From: Promicromonospora sp. Populi
Lineage (GTDB): Bacteria; Actinomycetota; Actinomycetes; Actinomycetales; Cellulomonadaceae
DNA length: 64,000 nucleotides
Assembly (NCBI RefSeq): GCF_041081105.1
Contig: NZ_CP163528.1
Location: forward strand, 3,348,001 to 3,412,000
Direction: 5' to 3'
Positions 7,323 through 15,418 of the stretch are shown in pieces (position 1 is the stretch's first letter; the number at the start of each line of letters is the position of its first letter). Both the position numbers and the translations under genes were made by a program. The notes under the pieces were generated by a model. The model had not been told where the DNA came from, did no database searches, and worked only from the letters and a program-made list of their open reading frames with translations.

Positions 7323-9760
7323 GGTGCCACCGTGGCGCGGACCCACCGCTCGTCCGCGATCGTCACGTCGTGCACCTCGCCCGTGATCGCGACGACCCTG
7401 CGGGCCGCCGCCGGAACGAGGACCGGTGCGTCGCCCGGTACGTCGTTCGGCTCGTCGAGGTCGGCGATCCCCTCGGCCACTACCCGGACAACACTGTCGG
7501 CGGCGTGCGCGCCGACCCACACCTCGACGTCGCCGGGCTCGACGATCCGCACCATCCTGCGGTCGGTGAATCCGAACCGCGTGGTCGGCACGTCGAACAC
7601 AACGGTCGTCGACTCGCCCGGCTCCAGGCTGACCCGGTGATATCCGAGCAGCGCGGCCGTTGGCCGCGCTACGGAGCCCAGCACGTCGTGCCCGTACAGC
7701 TGCACGACGTCGGACCCGGCCGCCGCACCCGTGTTCGTCACCGTCACGACGGCGCGGAAGGTGCCGCCCGCCTCGACCGACCGGTCCATGGATACGAGCT
7801 CGCGCGCGAACGTCGTGTACGACAGGCCGAACCCGAAGGCGCGCACCGGCGTCGAGTCGGTCGACGTCACCTCGGAAGACCCGCCGAGGATCGGATGCAG
7901 GTACGAGTACGGCTGCGAGCCCGTGGACCGCGGGAGCGACACGGGCAGGCGCCCGGAGGGGTTCACCCGGCCCGAGATCACGCCCGCAAGAGCGGCGCCG
8001 CCCTCCTCACCCGGGAAGAACGCCTGGAGCACCGCGCCGGGCTTCCGGCCGCCGCCCGCCGCGCCAGGGGCGTCGAGCGCCCAGCCGATCGCGTACGGCC
8101 GACCGGTGAGCAGCACCAGGACGACGGGCTTGCCTGCCGCGAGCACTGCCTCGACGAGCTCGCGCTGCACGCCGGGCAGCTCAAGCGACTCGCTGTCGTT
8201 CCCCTCCCCCACGGTGCCGCGGCCGAACAGCCCGGCCTGGTCGCCCACCACGACTATCGCCACGTCGGCGGCCGCCGCCATGGCGACCGCCTCGGGGAAC
8301 CCGGACCTGTCGTCCCCCTCGACGTCGCAGCCGTGCGCGAACGTCAGCTCAGGCGCGGGCAGGCCCGCGCGATCGAGCTCTACGGCCAGGGCCTCGGCCA
8401 CCGACGGGATCTCGAACCCGGCCGGGACCCCCGGGAAGTGTGCGAGCACGTGGTTCGCGAAGGAGTAACAACCCATCAGCGCCTCGGGGCGTCCGGCGTT
8501 CGGCCCGATGACGGCGACCCGGGCCGGCTTGTCATGCCAAGCGCCGAGCGGCAGCACACCGTCGTTCGAGAGCAGCACCACCGACTCCTCGGCCAGCCGC
8601 CGGGCGACGTCGCGGTGCGCCGGCGAATCCAGGTCGACGACGGCGGGCGGGTCGCCCTCGTACGCCTCCGGGTCGAGCAGCCCGAGCTCCTCCTTCTGCC
8701 GGAGCGCGCGCAGCACCGCCCGGTCCACGATCTCGACCGGCACCGTGCCGGCCGCCACCAGCGCGGCGAGCGGTTCGAGGTAGGCGTCACCGGACGGCAG
8801 CTCGATGTCGACGCCGGCCTCCAGGGCGGCCGCGGCGGCCGTACCCCGGTCGGCCGCGGCCGCGTGCATGACAGCCAGGAACGCGACGCCGAAGTAGTCG
8901 GCGACCACAACGCCGTCGAACCCCCACTGCTCACGGAGCAGCTCCGTGAGGTACTCAACCGACGAGTGCATCGGCACGCCGTCGACGTCGTTGTACGACG
9001 CCATGACGGAGCGCGCCCCGCCGTCGAGCACCGCCATCTCGAAGGGCGGCAGGAAGACGTCGGCGATCTCGCGCGGGCCGGCGCTCACCGGGGCGTGGTT
9101 GCGCCCCGCCCGGGACCCGGAGTAGGCCAGGAAGTGCTTGAGCGTGGCGTGCACACCCGCCCCCTGCAGCCCGCGGACGTACGAGGTGCCGACGGTGCCG
9201 ACGAGGTACGGGTCCTCGCCGATGCACTCGTCGACGCGCCCCCACCGGGGGTCGCGGACGACGTCGAGCACCGGCGCCAAGCCCTGGTGGATCCCCAGCT
9301 CCCGCATCGACGACCCGATGAGCCGGCCCATCTCCTCGACCAGCGCGGGGTCGAACGACGCGCCCCACGCGAGCGGCGTCGGGAAGGTCGCCGCCTGCCA
9401 GGCCGCCAGGCCCGTCAGGCACTCCTCGTGGACCAGCGCCGGGATGCCGAGCCGGGTCTCGCGCTTCAGCCGCCGCTGCTCGGTCCAGAGCCAGGCCGCA
9501 CGCTCGGCCGGGTCCACCGGCCGCGTGCCGTACACGCGGGTGTAGTGCCCGATGCCGTGCTTGGTGATCTCCGGGAGCGCGGCGGAACCCTGGCCGTCGG
9601 CCATCTCGCCCTGCATCGGGGCGACCACGTTGCCGCCCTGGTCCAGCCAGTACCCGACGAGCTGTGCCAGCTTCTCCTCGAGAGTCATCTGTGCGTGCAG
9701 CGCGCGCACACGCTCCGACACCTCGGGCATCGCCCGAACCGCCACCGGCAGCTCCGTCAT
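7319..9760 (-). CDS. Glycoside hydrolase family 3, likely beta-xylosidase/beta-glucosidase
   Basis: 813 residues without a signal peptide. The GH3 barrel shows KHFLAYSGSRAGRNH for substrate binding and the nucleophile Asp in VVVADYFG (about 288). A GH3 C-terminal domain follows, then a fibronectin-III-like domain ending near residue 770. The chosen start, ATG 9760, has AGAGAGGA 5-6 nt upstream; an in-frame ATG at 9781 overlaps the permease stop by 1 bp and is the alternative. Order and content resemble the Streptomyces bxlEFGA xylobiose uptake and hydrolysis operon, so an intracellular xylosidase is the best guess; a glucosidase is possible. Confidence 0.92.
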   Translation of the reverse strand: MTELPVAVRAMPEVSERVRALHAQMTLEEKLAQLVGYWLDQGGNVVAPMQGEMADGQGSAALPEITKHGIGHYTRVYGTRPVDPAERAAWLWTEQRRLKRETRLGIPALVHEECLTGLAAWQAATFPTPLAWGASFDPALVEEMGRLIGSSMRELGIHQGLAPVLDVVRDPRWGRVDECIGEDPYLVGTVGTSYVRGLQGAGVHATLKHFLAYSGSRAGRNHAPVSAGPREIADVFLPPFEMAVLDGGARSVMASYNDVDGVPMHSSVEYLTELLREQWGFDGVVVADYFGVAFLAVMHAAAADRGTAAAAALEAGVDIELPSGDAYLEPLAALVAAGTVPVEIVDRAVLRALRQKEELGLLDPEAYEGDPPAVVDLDSPAHRDVARRLAEESVVLLSNDGVLPLGAWHDKPARVAVIGPNAGRPEALMGCYSFANHVLAHFPGVPAGFEIPSVAEALAVELDRAGLPAPELTFAHGCDVEGDDRSGFPEAVAMAAAADVAIVVVGDQAGLFGRGTVGEGNDSESLELPGVQRELVEAVLAAGKPVVLVLLTGRPYAIGWALDAPGAAGGGRKPGAVLQAFFPGEEGGAALAGVISGRVNPSGRLPVSLPRSTGSQPYSYLHPILGGSSEVTSTDSTPVRAFGFGLSYTTFARELVSMDRSVEAGGTFRAVVTVTNTGAAAGSDVVQLYGHDVLGSVARPTAALLGYHRVSLEPGESTTVVFDVPTTRFGFTDRRMVRIVEPGDVEVWVGAHAADSVVRVVAEGIADLDEPNDVPGDAPVLVPAAARRVVAITGEVHDVTIADERWVRATVAP

Positions 9761-9780
9761 CAAGTTCCTCTCTTGACTCA

Positions 9781-10656
9781 TCAGCCCTTCACCGCTCCCG
9801 TAAGGCCGCCGACGATGCGCCGCTCGAACAGCGCGAAGAAGATCAGCGCGGGGATCATCGACAGCGACGTGAACGCCAGCACCCGCGCCGTGTCGACCGA
9901 GTACTGGGAGGCGAACGCCTGGACACCCAGCGGCAGCGTGTACGACAGCTCGTCGTTCAGGATGAACAGCGGCAGCATGTACGAGTTCCACGACGCGACG
10001 AACGCCAGGATCCCGGTAGTGATGACGCCGGGCAGCGACAGCGGAACGACCATCCGGAAGAAGAACCCGATGCGGCCCGCGCCGTCGATCGAGGCGGCCT
10101 CCTCGATCTCCTTCGGGATGGCGCGCAGGAACGGCACCAGGATGATGATCGTGGTCGGGAGCGCAAACGCGATCTGCGGCAGCACGATGCCCCCGAGGGT
10201 GTTCATCAGGCCGAGGTCGCGGATCAGGATGTACAGCGGGGTGATCGCCACCGTCATGGGGAACATGAGGCCTGCCGCGAACAGCGAGTACATCGCCCCG
10301 TTGAGCCGGAAGTCGTACCGTGCGAGCACGTAGCTCACCATGAGCCCGAGCGACACCACGCCGAGCGTGGTGAGGATGCCGGCGATCGCGGAGTTGCCGA
10401 CCTGGCGCCAGAACACCCCGCTCGCGAGCACGCTGAGGTAGTTGTCGACCACCCACGGGTTCGGCAGACCTGACGGGTCGACGGTGATCTGCGCGTTCGT
10501 CCGGAATCCACCCACGACGATGTAGAGCACCGGTGCGATGCAGATGCCGACGAAGAGGAACGCGATGACATAGGTCATCGGGTTGCCCCAGGCGACCTTC
10601 GGTATCCGGCGCAGCTTTTGCCTGGCCGTCGTGGGGGCTTCGAGCAGCGTCGCCAT
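9781..10656 (-). CDS. Carbohydrate ABC transporter permease, MalG type
   Basis: 291 residues with six hydrophobic segments. The ATPase-coupling EAA loop is visible as EEAASIDGAGRIGFFFRMVV. It ends in the short form typical of MalG-family inner-membrane permeases that pair with a MalF partner. Its start overlaps the stop of the MalF-like gene by 1 bp. No ATPase is encoded here, so the pair probably uses a shared MsiK-type ATPase encoded elsewhere, as is usual in actinomycetes. Confidence 0.94.
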   Translation of the reverse strand: MATLLEAPTTARQKLRRIPKVAWGNPMTYVIAFLFVGICIAPVLYIVVGGFRTNAQITVDPSGLPNPWVVDNYLSVLASGVFWRQVGNSAIAGILTTLGVVSLGLMVSYVLARYDFRLNGAMYSLFAAGLMFPMTVAITPLYILIRDLGLMNTLGGIVLPQIAFALPTTIIILVPFLRAIPKEIEEAASIDGAGRIGFFFRMVVPLSLPGVITTGILAFVASWNSYMLPLFILNDELSYTLPLGVQAFASQYSVDTARVLAFTSLSMIPALIFFALFERRIVGGLTGAVKG

Positions 10657-11591
10657 CAGTTCTTCCCTTCCGTGAGCGCGCCCTCGGTGTCCCGGCGCAG
10701 CACGTAGCGCTGATAGACCAGGGCGATGACGAGCGAGATCAGGAACAGCACGACGGCGACGGCGTTGCCATAGCCGAAGTTCCCGGCCAGCCGCCCGTTC
10801 AGGACCATGTAGGTCGCCATCGTGGAGGTGCCCGCCGTCGCGGAGACGTACTGGCCCCAGATGATGTAGACGAGGTCGAAGAGCTGGAGCGAACCGATGA
10901 TCGACAGGAACGCCCAGATGCGGATCGTCGGGCCGAGCAGGGGCAGCGTGATGGTGCGCTGGATCTGCCAGTACGAGGCGCCGTCGATCGAGGCCGCCTC
11001 GGAAAGCTCCTCGGGAATGCTCTGCAGGCCCGCCAGGAACAGGATCACGGCAAAGCCGATGTACTTCCAGCTGATGATGATCATCAGCGACCAGAGGGCG
11101 ATCCTGGGGTCCGACAGCCAGTCGACGGCGAGGAACCCCAGGCCCATCTTGTCGAGCAGGTCGTTCACGGCGCCGGAGGTCTGGAGCAGCAGGCTCCAGC
11201 CCGTGCCCACGATGACCTCCGAGATCACGTACGGCACGAAGATCAGGACGCGGATGACGGACCGGCCGCGGATCTTCTGGTTCAGCAGGAGCGCCAGAGC
11301 GATCGCGGCCGGCCCCTGGATGATCAGGGACAGCACCACTATGTAGCCGTTGTGCAGGAGAGCCTCGTGGAAGGCCGAGTCCCGGAAGATGACGAGGTAG
11401 TTGTCGAGCCCGACGAACTCCGTCGGCGGCCCGTAGCCCTTCCAGCTGAAGAAGCCGTAGTACGCCGCCAGGAAGACGGGGAAGATGACGAACGCGAGAA
11501 ACACGACGACGGCGGGGCCGGAGAGCAGGGTGATCTCGAGCGTCTTGCGCCAGTCGGCCCTCCTGCCCCTATCACCCAGGGTGTGAGTCAT
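10656..11591 (-). CDS. Carbohydrate ABC transporter permease, MalF type
   Basis: 311 residues with six predicted membrane helices after a basic cytosolic N terminus. The EAA coupling loop reads SEAASIDGASYWQIQRTITL. It is the first of two permeases, 8 bp after the binding-protein gene, and forms the membrane channel with the MalG-type partner. The substrate is inferred to be a xylo-oligosaccharide or similar from the two intracellular hydrolases in the operon. Confidence 0.94.
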   Translation of the reverse strand: MTHTLGDRGRRADWRKTLEITLLSGPAVVVFLAFVIFPVFLAAYYGFFSWKGYGPPTEFVGLDNYLVIFRDSAFHEALLHNGYIVVLSLIIQGPAAIALALLLNQKIRGRSVIRVLIFVPYVISEVIVGTGWSLLLQTSGAVNDLLDKMGLGFLAVDWLSDPRIALWSLMIIISWKYIGFAVILFLAGLQSIPEELSEAASIDGASYWQIQRTITLPLLGPTIRIWAFLSIIGSLQLFDLVYIIWGQYVSATAGTSTMATYMVLNGRLAGNFGYGNAVAVVLFLISLVIALVYQRYVLRRDTEGALTEGKN

Positions 11592-11599
11592 CTGGGCCG

Positions 11600-12892
11600 T
11601 TACTCCATCGCCGCCGCGGCGTTCACGGCGTCGACGATGCTCTGCGGGTCGCCGTCGCCGGCCAGCAGCTCCACGACGCTGCCGTTGAGCGCATTGCCCA
11701 CGTTCTGGCCGTAGAGGGTGTCCAGCCAGACCGAGACGTACGGGGCCTCGTTGTAGGCCTCAAGGACGGACTGCAGCGCGGGGTCCGTCACGACGCCCTG
11801 CGCGTCCTTGCTGGCAGGCAGGGTGACGAACGCCTCGGCGTAGTTCTCCTGGTACTCCTGCTGCATGAAGAAGTTCAGGAAGTCGGCGCACTCCGGCGGA
11901 GCTTCGACGAAGCAGGAGTAGCCGTCGACGCCGCCCATGAACGCGGCCGGGTCACCGTCGCCACCGTCAGTGGCGGGGAACGGGAACCAGCCGAGATCCG
12001 CCAGCGGCTGCTGGTCCGGGGTCAGGCCCGCGATGACGCCCGGGTCCCACGCGCCCATGAGCTCCATGGCGGCCTTGTGGTTCGCGATGAGACCCGCCGA
12101 GGAGCCGGCGCCCTGCTGGGCCGTCGCGGTGAGGTAACCGTCCTGGAACGGCTCGGTCTCGCTGAGGGCCTGCAGATCCTCGCCTGCCGCCAGCCAGCAC
12201 TCGTCGTCGAAGCTGCGGGACACGGCGGCGGCCTCGAGGGTTTCCTGCGAGCACTCGCGCAGCGCGAAGAAGTAGAACCAGTGCGCGGCGGGCCAGGCGT
12301 CCTTGCCGCCGAGCGCGATCGGGGCGATGTCAGCGGCCTTGAGGTCGGACACCACGTCGTCCAGCTCGGCCACGGTGGTGGGCGTCTCGGTGATGCCGGC
12401 CTCGTCGAAGAGGTCCTGGCTGTAGTAGATGCCGCCGGGGAGGATGGAGGTCGGCATGCCGTAGATCGCGCCGTCCACGGAGAGGGCGCTGAACCCGGCG
12501 TCACCCACCGCGGTCCTGGTGGCATCGTCGATCGTGTCGGTGAGGTCCATGATCTGGCCGGCCTCGACGACGTCGGCCAGCTTGCCGCCGCCGCGCGCCA
12601 TGAAGATGTCCGGTGCGTCGCCCGAGTTCAGGGCGGTCTGCAGCTTGCCGTCCATGTCCTCGTTCTGGATGGACTGGACCTCGATCGTCACGCCGGGGTT
12701 GGCCGCCTCGAAGGCGGCGACCGTGTCCTCCCAGTACGCCCGGCCGGGGCCGGTGGTCGAGTTGTGCCAGAAGGTCATCGTGACGTCACCGTCCGAGCCT
12801 CCTTCTGCGCTGCCGCCGGAACAGCCGGCGGCCAGCAGGGCAACGGTGGCCCCCAGGGCGACAGTGCCCGCGGCCCGCGTCTTCCTCATCAT
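11600..12892 (-). CDS. Sugar-binding lipoprotein of an ABC transporter (family 1)
   Basis: 430 residues. A lipoprotein signal (MRKTRAAGTVALGATVALLA, then AAGC with the lipidated Cys) is followed by a family-1 solute-binding fold: TFWHNSTTGPGRAYWEDTV, later PDIFMARGGGKLADVV. It captures the sugar outside the membrane for the two permeases. The start is ATG 12892, or the adjacent ATG 12889, with AAGGGG 7-9 nt upstream. As first gene of the operon, it should be controlled from the palindrome at 13002-13026 shared with the divergent LacI regulator. Confidence 0.94.
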   Translation of the reverse strand: MMRKTRAAGTVALGATVALLAAGCSGGSAEGGSDGDVTMTFWHNSTTGPGRAYWEDTVAAFEAANPGVTIEVQSIQNEDMDGKLQTALNSGDAPDIFMARGGGKLADVVEAGQIMDLTDTIDDATRTAVGDAGFSALSVDGAIYGMPTSILPGGIYYSQDLFDEAGITETPTTVAELDDVVSDLKAADIAPIALGGKDAWPAAHWFYFFALRECSQETLEAAAVSRSFDDECWLAAGEDLQALSETEPFQDGYLTATAQQGAGSSAGLIANHKAAMELMGAWDPGVIAGLTPDQQPLADLGWFPFPATDGGDGDPAAFMGGVDGYSCFVEAPPECADFLNFFMQQEYQENYAEAFVTLPASKDAQGVVTDPALQSVLEAYNEAPYVSVWLDTLYGQNVGNALNGSVVELLAGDGDPQSIVDAVNAAAAME

Positions 12893-13001
12893 CGTGGAAC
12901 CCCTTGTAGGTCGTCGTCGACGTCGGCAGGAGCCTGCCGTGGGACGGACCCGGGGTCCGTCGTCCAACCGAGCGTGCCAGGCAGCCCACATTTTCGTCAA
13001 T

Positions 13002-13026
13002 CGTTTTCGATATCGATTTCGAAACG
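13002..13026. promoter_or_regulatory. Probable LacI-type operator between the sugar operon and its regulator
   Basis: An AT-rich imperfect inverted repeat in very GC-rich surroundings: CGTTTTCGA, TATCGA, TTTCGAAACG. It contains a central CG step and lies between divergent genes, 47 bases before the regulator start and 110 before the binding-protein start. It is the obvious site for autoregulation and operon repression by the LacI protein. Confidence 0.65.
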
Positions 13027-13072
13027 GCGTGGCCTGACGATCGCACCGGGCTCCCGGAGGTACTGTTCGTTC

Positions 13073-14179
13073 GTGCAGAGAGCTACCGGCTCAACCGGGT
13101 CCACCGCCGGACCGGATGACAGCGGGACCGACGGCCCGGTGCCGCCGGAGCCGTCCGCCACCCCGGAGCGCGCGACCGGCCGCGCCACCATCACCGACGT
13201 CGCACGGGCCGCGGGCGTCTCCGTGGCCACCGTCTCCAAGGTCGTCAACGGCCGGTACGGCGTGGCGGCGGCCACCGCCGAGCGGGTGCTCGGCATCGTC
13301 GCGGACCTCGGGTACGAGTCGTCCCTCGTCGCGCGCAGCCTGCGCCGTCGCCAGACGAACGTGATCGGCGTGCTCGTCGCCGAGTTCGAGCCGTTCAGCA
13401 CCGAGCTGCTCAAGGGCATCTCCACGGCCACGGCCGGCACCGGCTACGAGCTGCTCGCCTACTGCGGCGACGCCGGACGCGCGGACCACATGGGCTGGGA
13501 GCGCCGCTCGCTGTCCCGCCTCGCCGGCACGCTGATCGACGGCGTCGTCATCGTCACGCCTACCCTCGCTCTGCCCGTGCACGACGGCGTCCCCGTCGTC
13601 GCCATCGATCCGCACACCGGGCCGACAGGCCCGGCCACCATCGACTCCGACAACCTGGGCGGCGCCCGCGCCGCCACCGAGCACCTCATCGGCCTGGGCC
13701 ACACCCGCATCGGCTACCTGGGCGGCCGCTCGGACCTGGAGTCCGCGCGACTGCGCGAGCTGGGCTTCCGCGAGGCGATGAAGGCGGCCGGACTCACCCC
13801 CGACCCGAGCCTGATGCTCGAGGGCGGCTACCGCCCCGACCGGGCCGACCGGCCAGCACACGACCTGCTCGAACGCACCGACCGGCCGACCGCCGTCTTC
13901 GCCGCGAACGACCTGTCGGCCCTCCACGTCATCCAGGTGGCCCAGGAGCTGGGCCTGCGCGTCCCGGAGGACCTGTCGGTGATCGGGTTCGACGACGTCC
14001 CGGAGGCAGCCGGGTCGACCCCGCCGCTGACGACCATCGCGCAGTCGCTGCACGAGATGGGCGCAGAGGCGCTCCGGATGGTCATCGCGATGCTCGAGTC
14101 CGGCCCCGCCGTGGGCCACCACGTCCGCCTGCCCACGCGCCTGGTGGAGCGCGCGAGCACCGCTCCGCCCAGCGCTTAG
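13073..14179 (+). CDS. LacI-family transcriptional repressor of the sugar operon
   Basis: 368 residues. After a disordered 35-residue N terminus comes the LacI helix-turn-helix (ITDVARAAGVSVATVSKVVN), the hinge helix region SLVARSLRRR, and a periplasmic-binding-protein-like sensor domain ending in PEDLSVIGFDDVPEA and LTTIAQS. It presumably senses the imported sugar and releases the operator. The start is GTG 13073. TACTGT at 13061-13066 is exactly 6 nt before it, pointing to a leaderless mRNA and settling the start despite GGAGG further upstream. It is divergent from the transporter operon. Confidence 0.93.
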   Translation: MQRATGSTGSTAGPDDSGTDGPVPPEPSATPERATGRATITDVARAAGVSVATVSKVVNGRYGVAAATAERVLGIVADLGYESSLVARSLRRRQTNVIGVLVAEFEPFSTELLKGISTATAGTGYELLAYCGDAGRADHMGWERRSLSRLAGTLIDGVVIVTPTLALPVHDGVPVVAIDPHTGPTGPATIDSDNLGGARAATEHLIGLGHTRIGYLGGRSDLESARLRELGFREAMKAAGLTPDPSLMLEGGYRPDRADRPAHDLLERTDRPTAVFAANDLSALHVIQVAQELGLRVPEDLSVIGFDDVPEAAGSTPPLTTIAQSLHEMGAEALRMVIAMLESGPAVGHHVRLPTRLVERASTAPPSA

Positions 14180-14289
14180 TCACTTAGGGACCGCCGTCGG
14201 GCAGGCGATCTCCGTCGCGGCCCGACCGGGCGGGCTCGGCCCGCCGAAATAAGGTCGCCGCCCGACGGCGGGCCGGGCACTCTGGTTTC

Positions 14290-15416
14290 ATGAGCTCCCC
14301 CACCAGCCACCTGACGTGGCGCATCCTCGAGGTGCCGGCAGTGCCCTCTGCCGAGCATCCGGACGCCTGGGCGTACCACGGCATCGTCGCCGTCGACCAG
14401 GCCGTGGAGCTCGCGACCCGCGGCTACGACGACCTCGCCAACACCCTGCAGCAGACCGTCAGCGGGATGCTGCACCAGGAGTACTCGGACAAGCAGCGGT
14501 TCGTCGCGGTGCTCGACCGCGCGGACGGCGGCGCCCCGACCGCCGACGACGTCGTCGGGTACGGATTCCTCGCGATGACGCGCGAGCACAACACGCACAC
14601 CGCCGACGTCTACGTCGGGGTGCATCCGGACCACCAGCGCCAGGGCATCGGGACGGCTCTCGCCGACCGGGCGGAGCAGGCGGCCGCCGATGCCGGCCGG
14701 ACCACGTTCTTCGCCTGGTCGCCGTCACCCCGCGAGGCGGCCGACGGCGAGGAGGCGCTGGTGCCGGCGACCGGCGTCGGCCGGCTCCCGCCTCCGCAGC
14801 GGGTGGCGCTCAGTTCGCGCTTCGCCGCGGGTACACGATCGAGCAGGTGGAGCGCATGTCGCGGCTCGACCTGCCGGTGGACCCCGAGAGGCTGGCGGCG
14901 TTCGAGGCCGAGGCGCGGGCGAAGGCCGGCGACGACTACCGGACACACACGTGGGAAGGCATCCCGGAGGACTGGCACGCGGGCTACGCGCAGCTCATGA
15001 CCCGGATGTCCACGGACGTGCCGCAGGGTGAGCTCGACTTCGGCGAGGAGACCTGGGACGCCGAGCGCGTGCGGGTCTACCTCGCCGACCGTGCCGACAG
15101 CGGCCAGCGGCTCCTGGTCACCGTGGTGGAGCACGTCCCGTCCGGCGAGGTCGCGGCCGGCACGTCGTTCCTGCTGGTGGACGGCAAGCCGGCGTTCGTG
15201 TTCCAGGAGGAGACGATCGCGCTGAAGGCCCACCGCGGGCACCGGCTCGGGATGCTCGTCAAGGCCGTGAACCTGCGCGAGCTCGCCGGCCGGTACCCGC
15301 AGACCGAGCGTGTGCACACGTTCAACGCGGAGGAGAACGCGCACATGCTGGGCATCAACGTGGCCCTGGGCTTCCGCCCCTCGGGCGCAGAAGCGGCCTT
15401 GCAGAAAAAGCTCTGA
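14290..15416 (+). pseudogene. Double-GNAT acetyltransferase, frameshifted near 14780-14810
   Basis: The first half (from ATG 14290) reads as a GNAT domain with the acetyl-CoA loop VHPDHQRQGIGTALADRAE. The second half, in the frame one base back, carries GHRLGMLVKAVNLREL and ENAHMLGINVALGF. Together they align end to end with the intact paralogue at 17936-19060. The switch falls after VPATGVGRLPP, where the paralogue continues without a break, and fits loss of one base in a run of C-rich sequence. It may be a true pseudogene, a sequencing error or, less likely, programmed -1 frameshifting. CACTCT lies 6 nt before the ATG (leaderless type). It ends 2 bp from the convergent GH3 gene. Confidence 0.8.
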
Positions 15417-15418
15417 CC

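Noticed and set aside
4635..10333. Two roughly 1000-codon plus-strand frames
   Set aside because: Both are antisense to the subtilase, GH43, GH3 and permease genes, and caused by high GC.
10457..13000. Longer upstream starts for GH3, the binding protein and others
   Set aside because: The extensions overlap neighbouring genes; the nearer starts have ribosome sites or gene-overlap signals.
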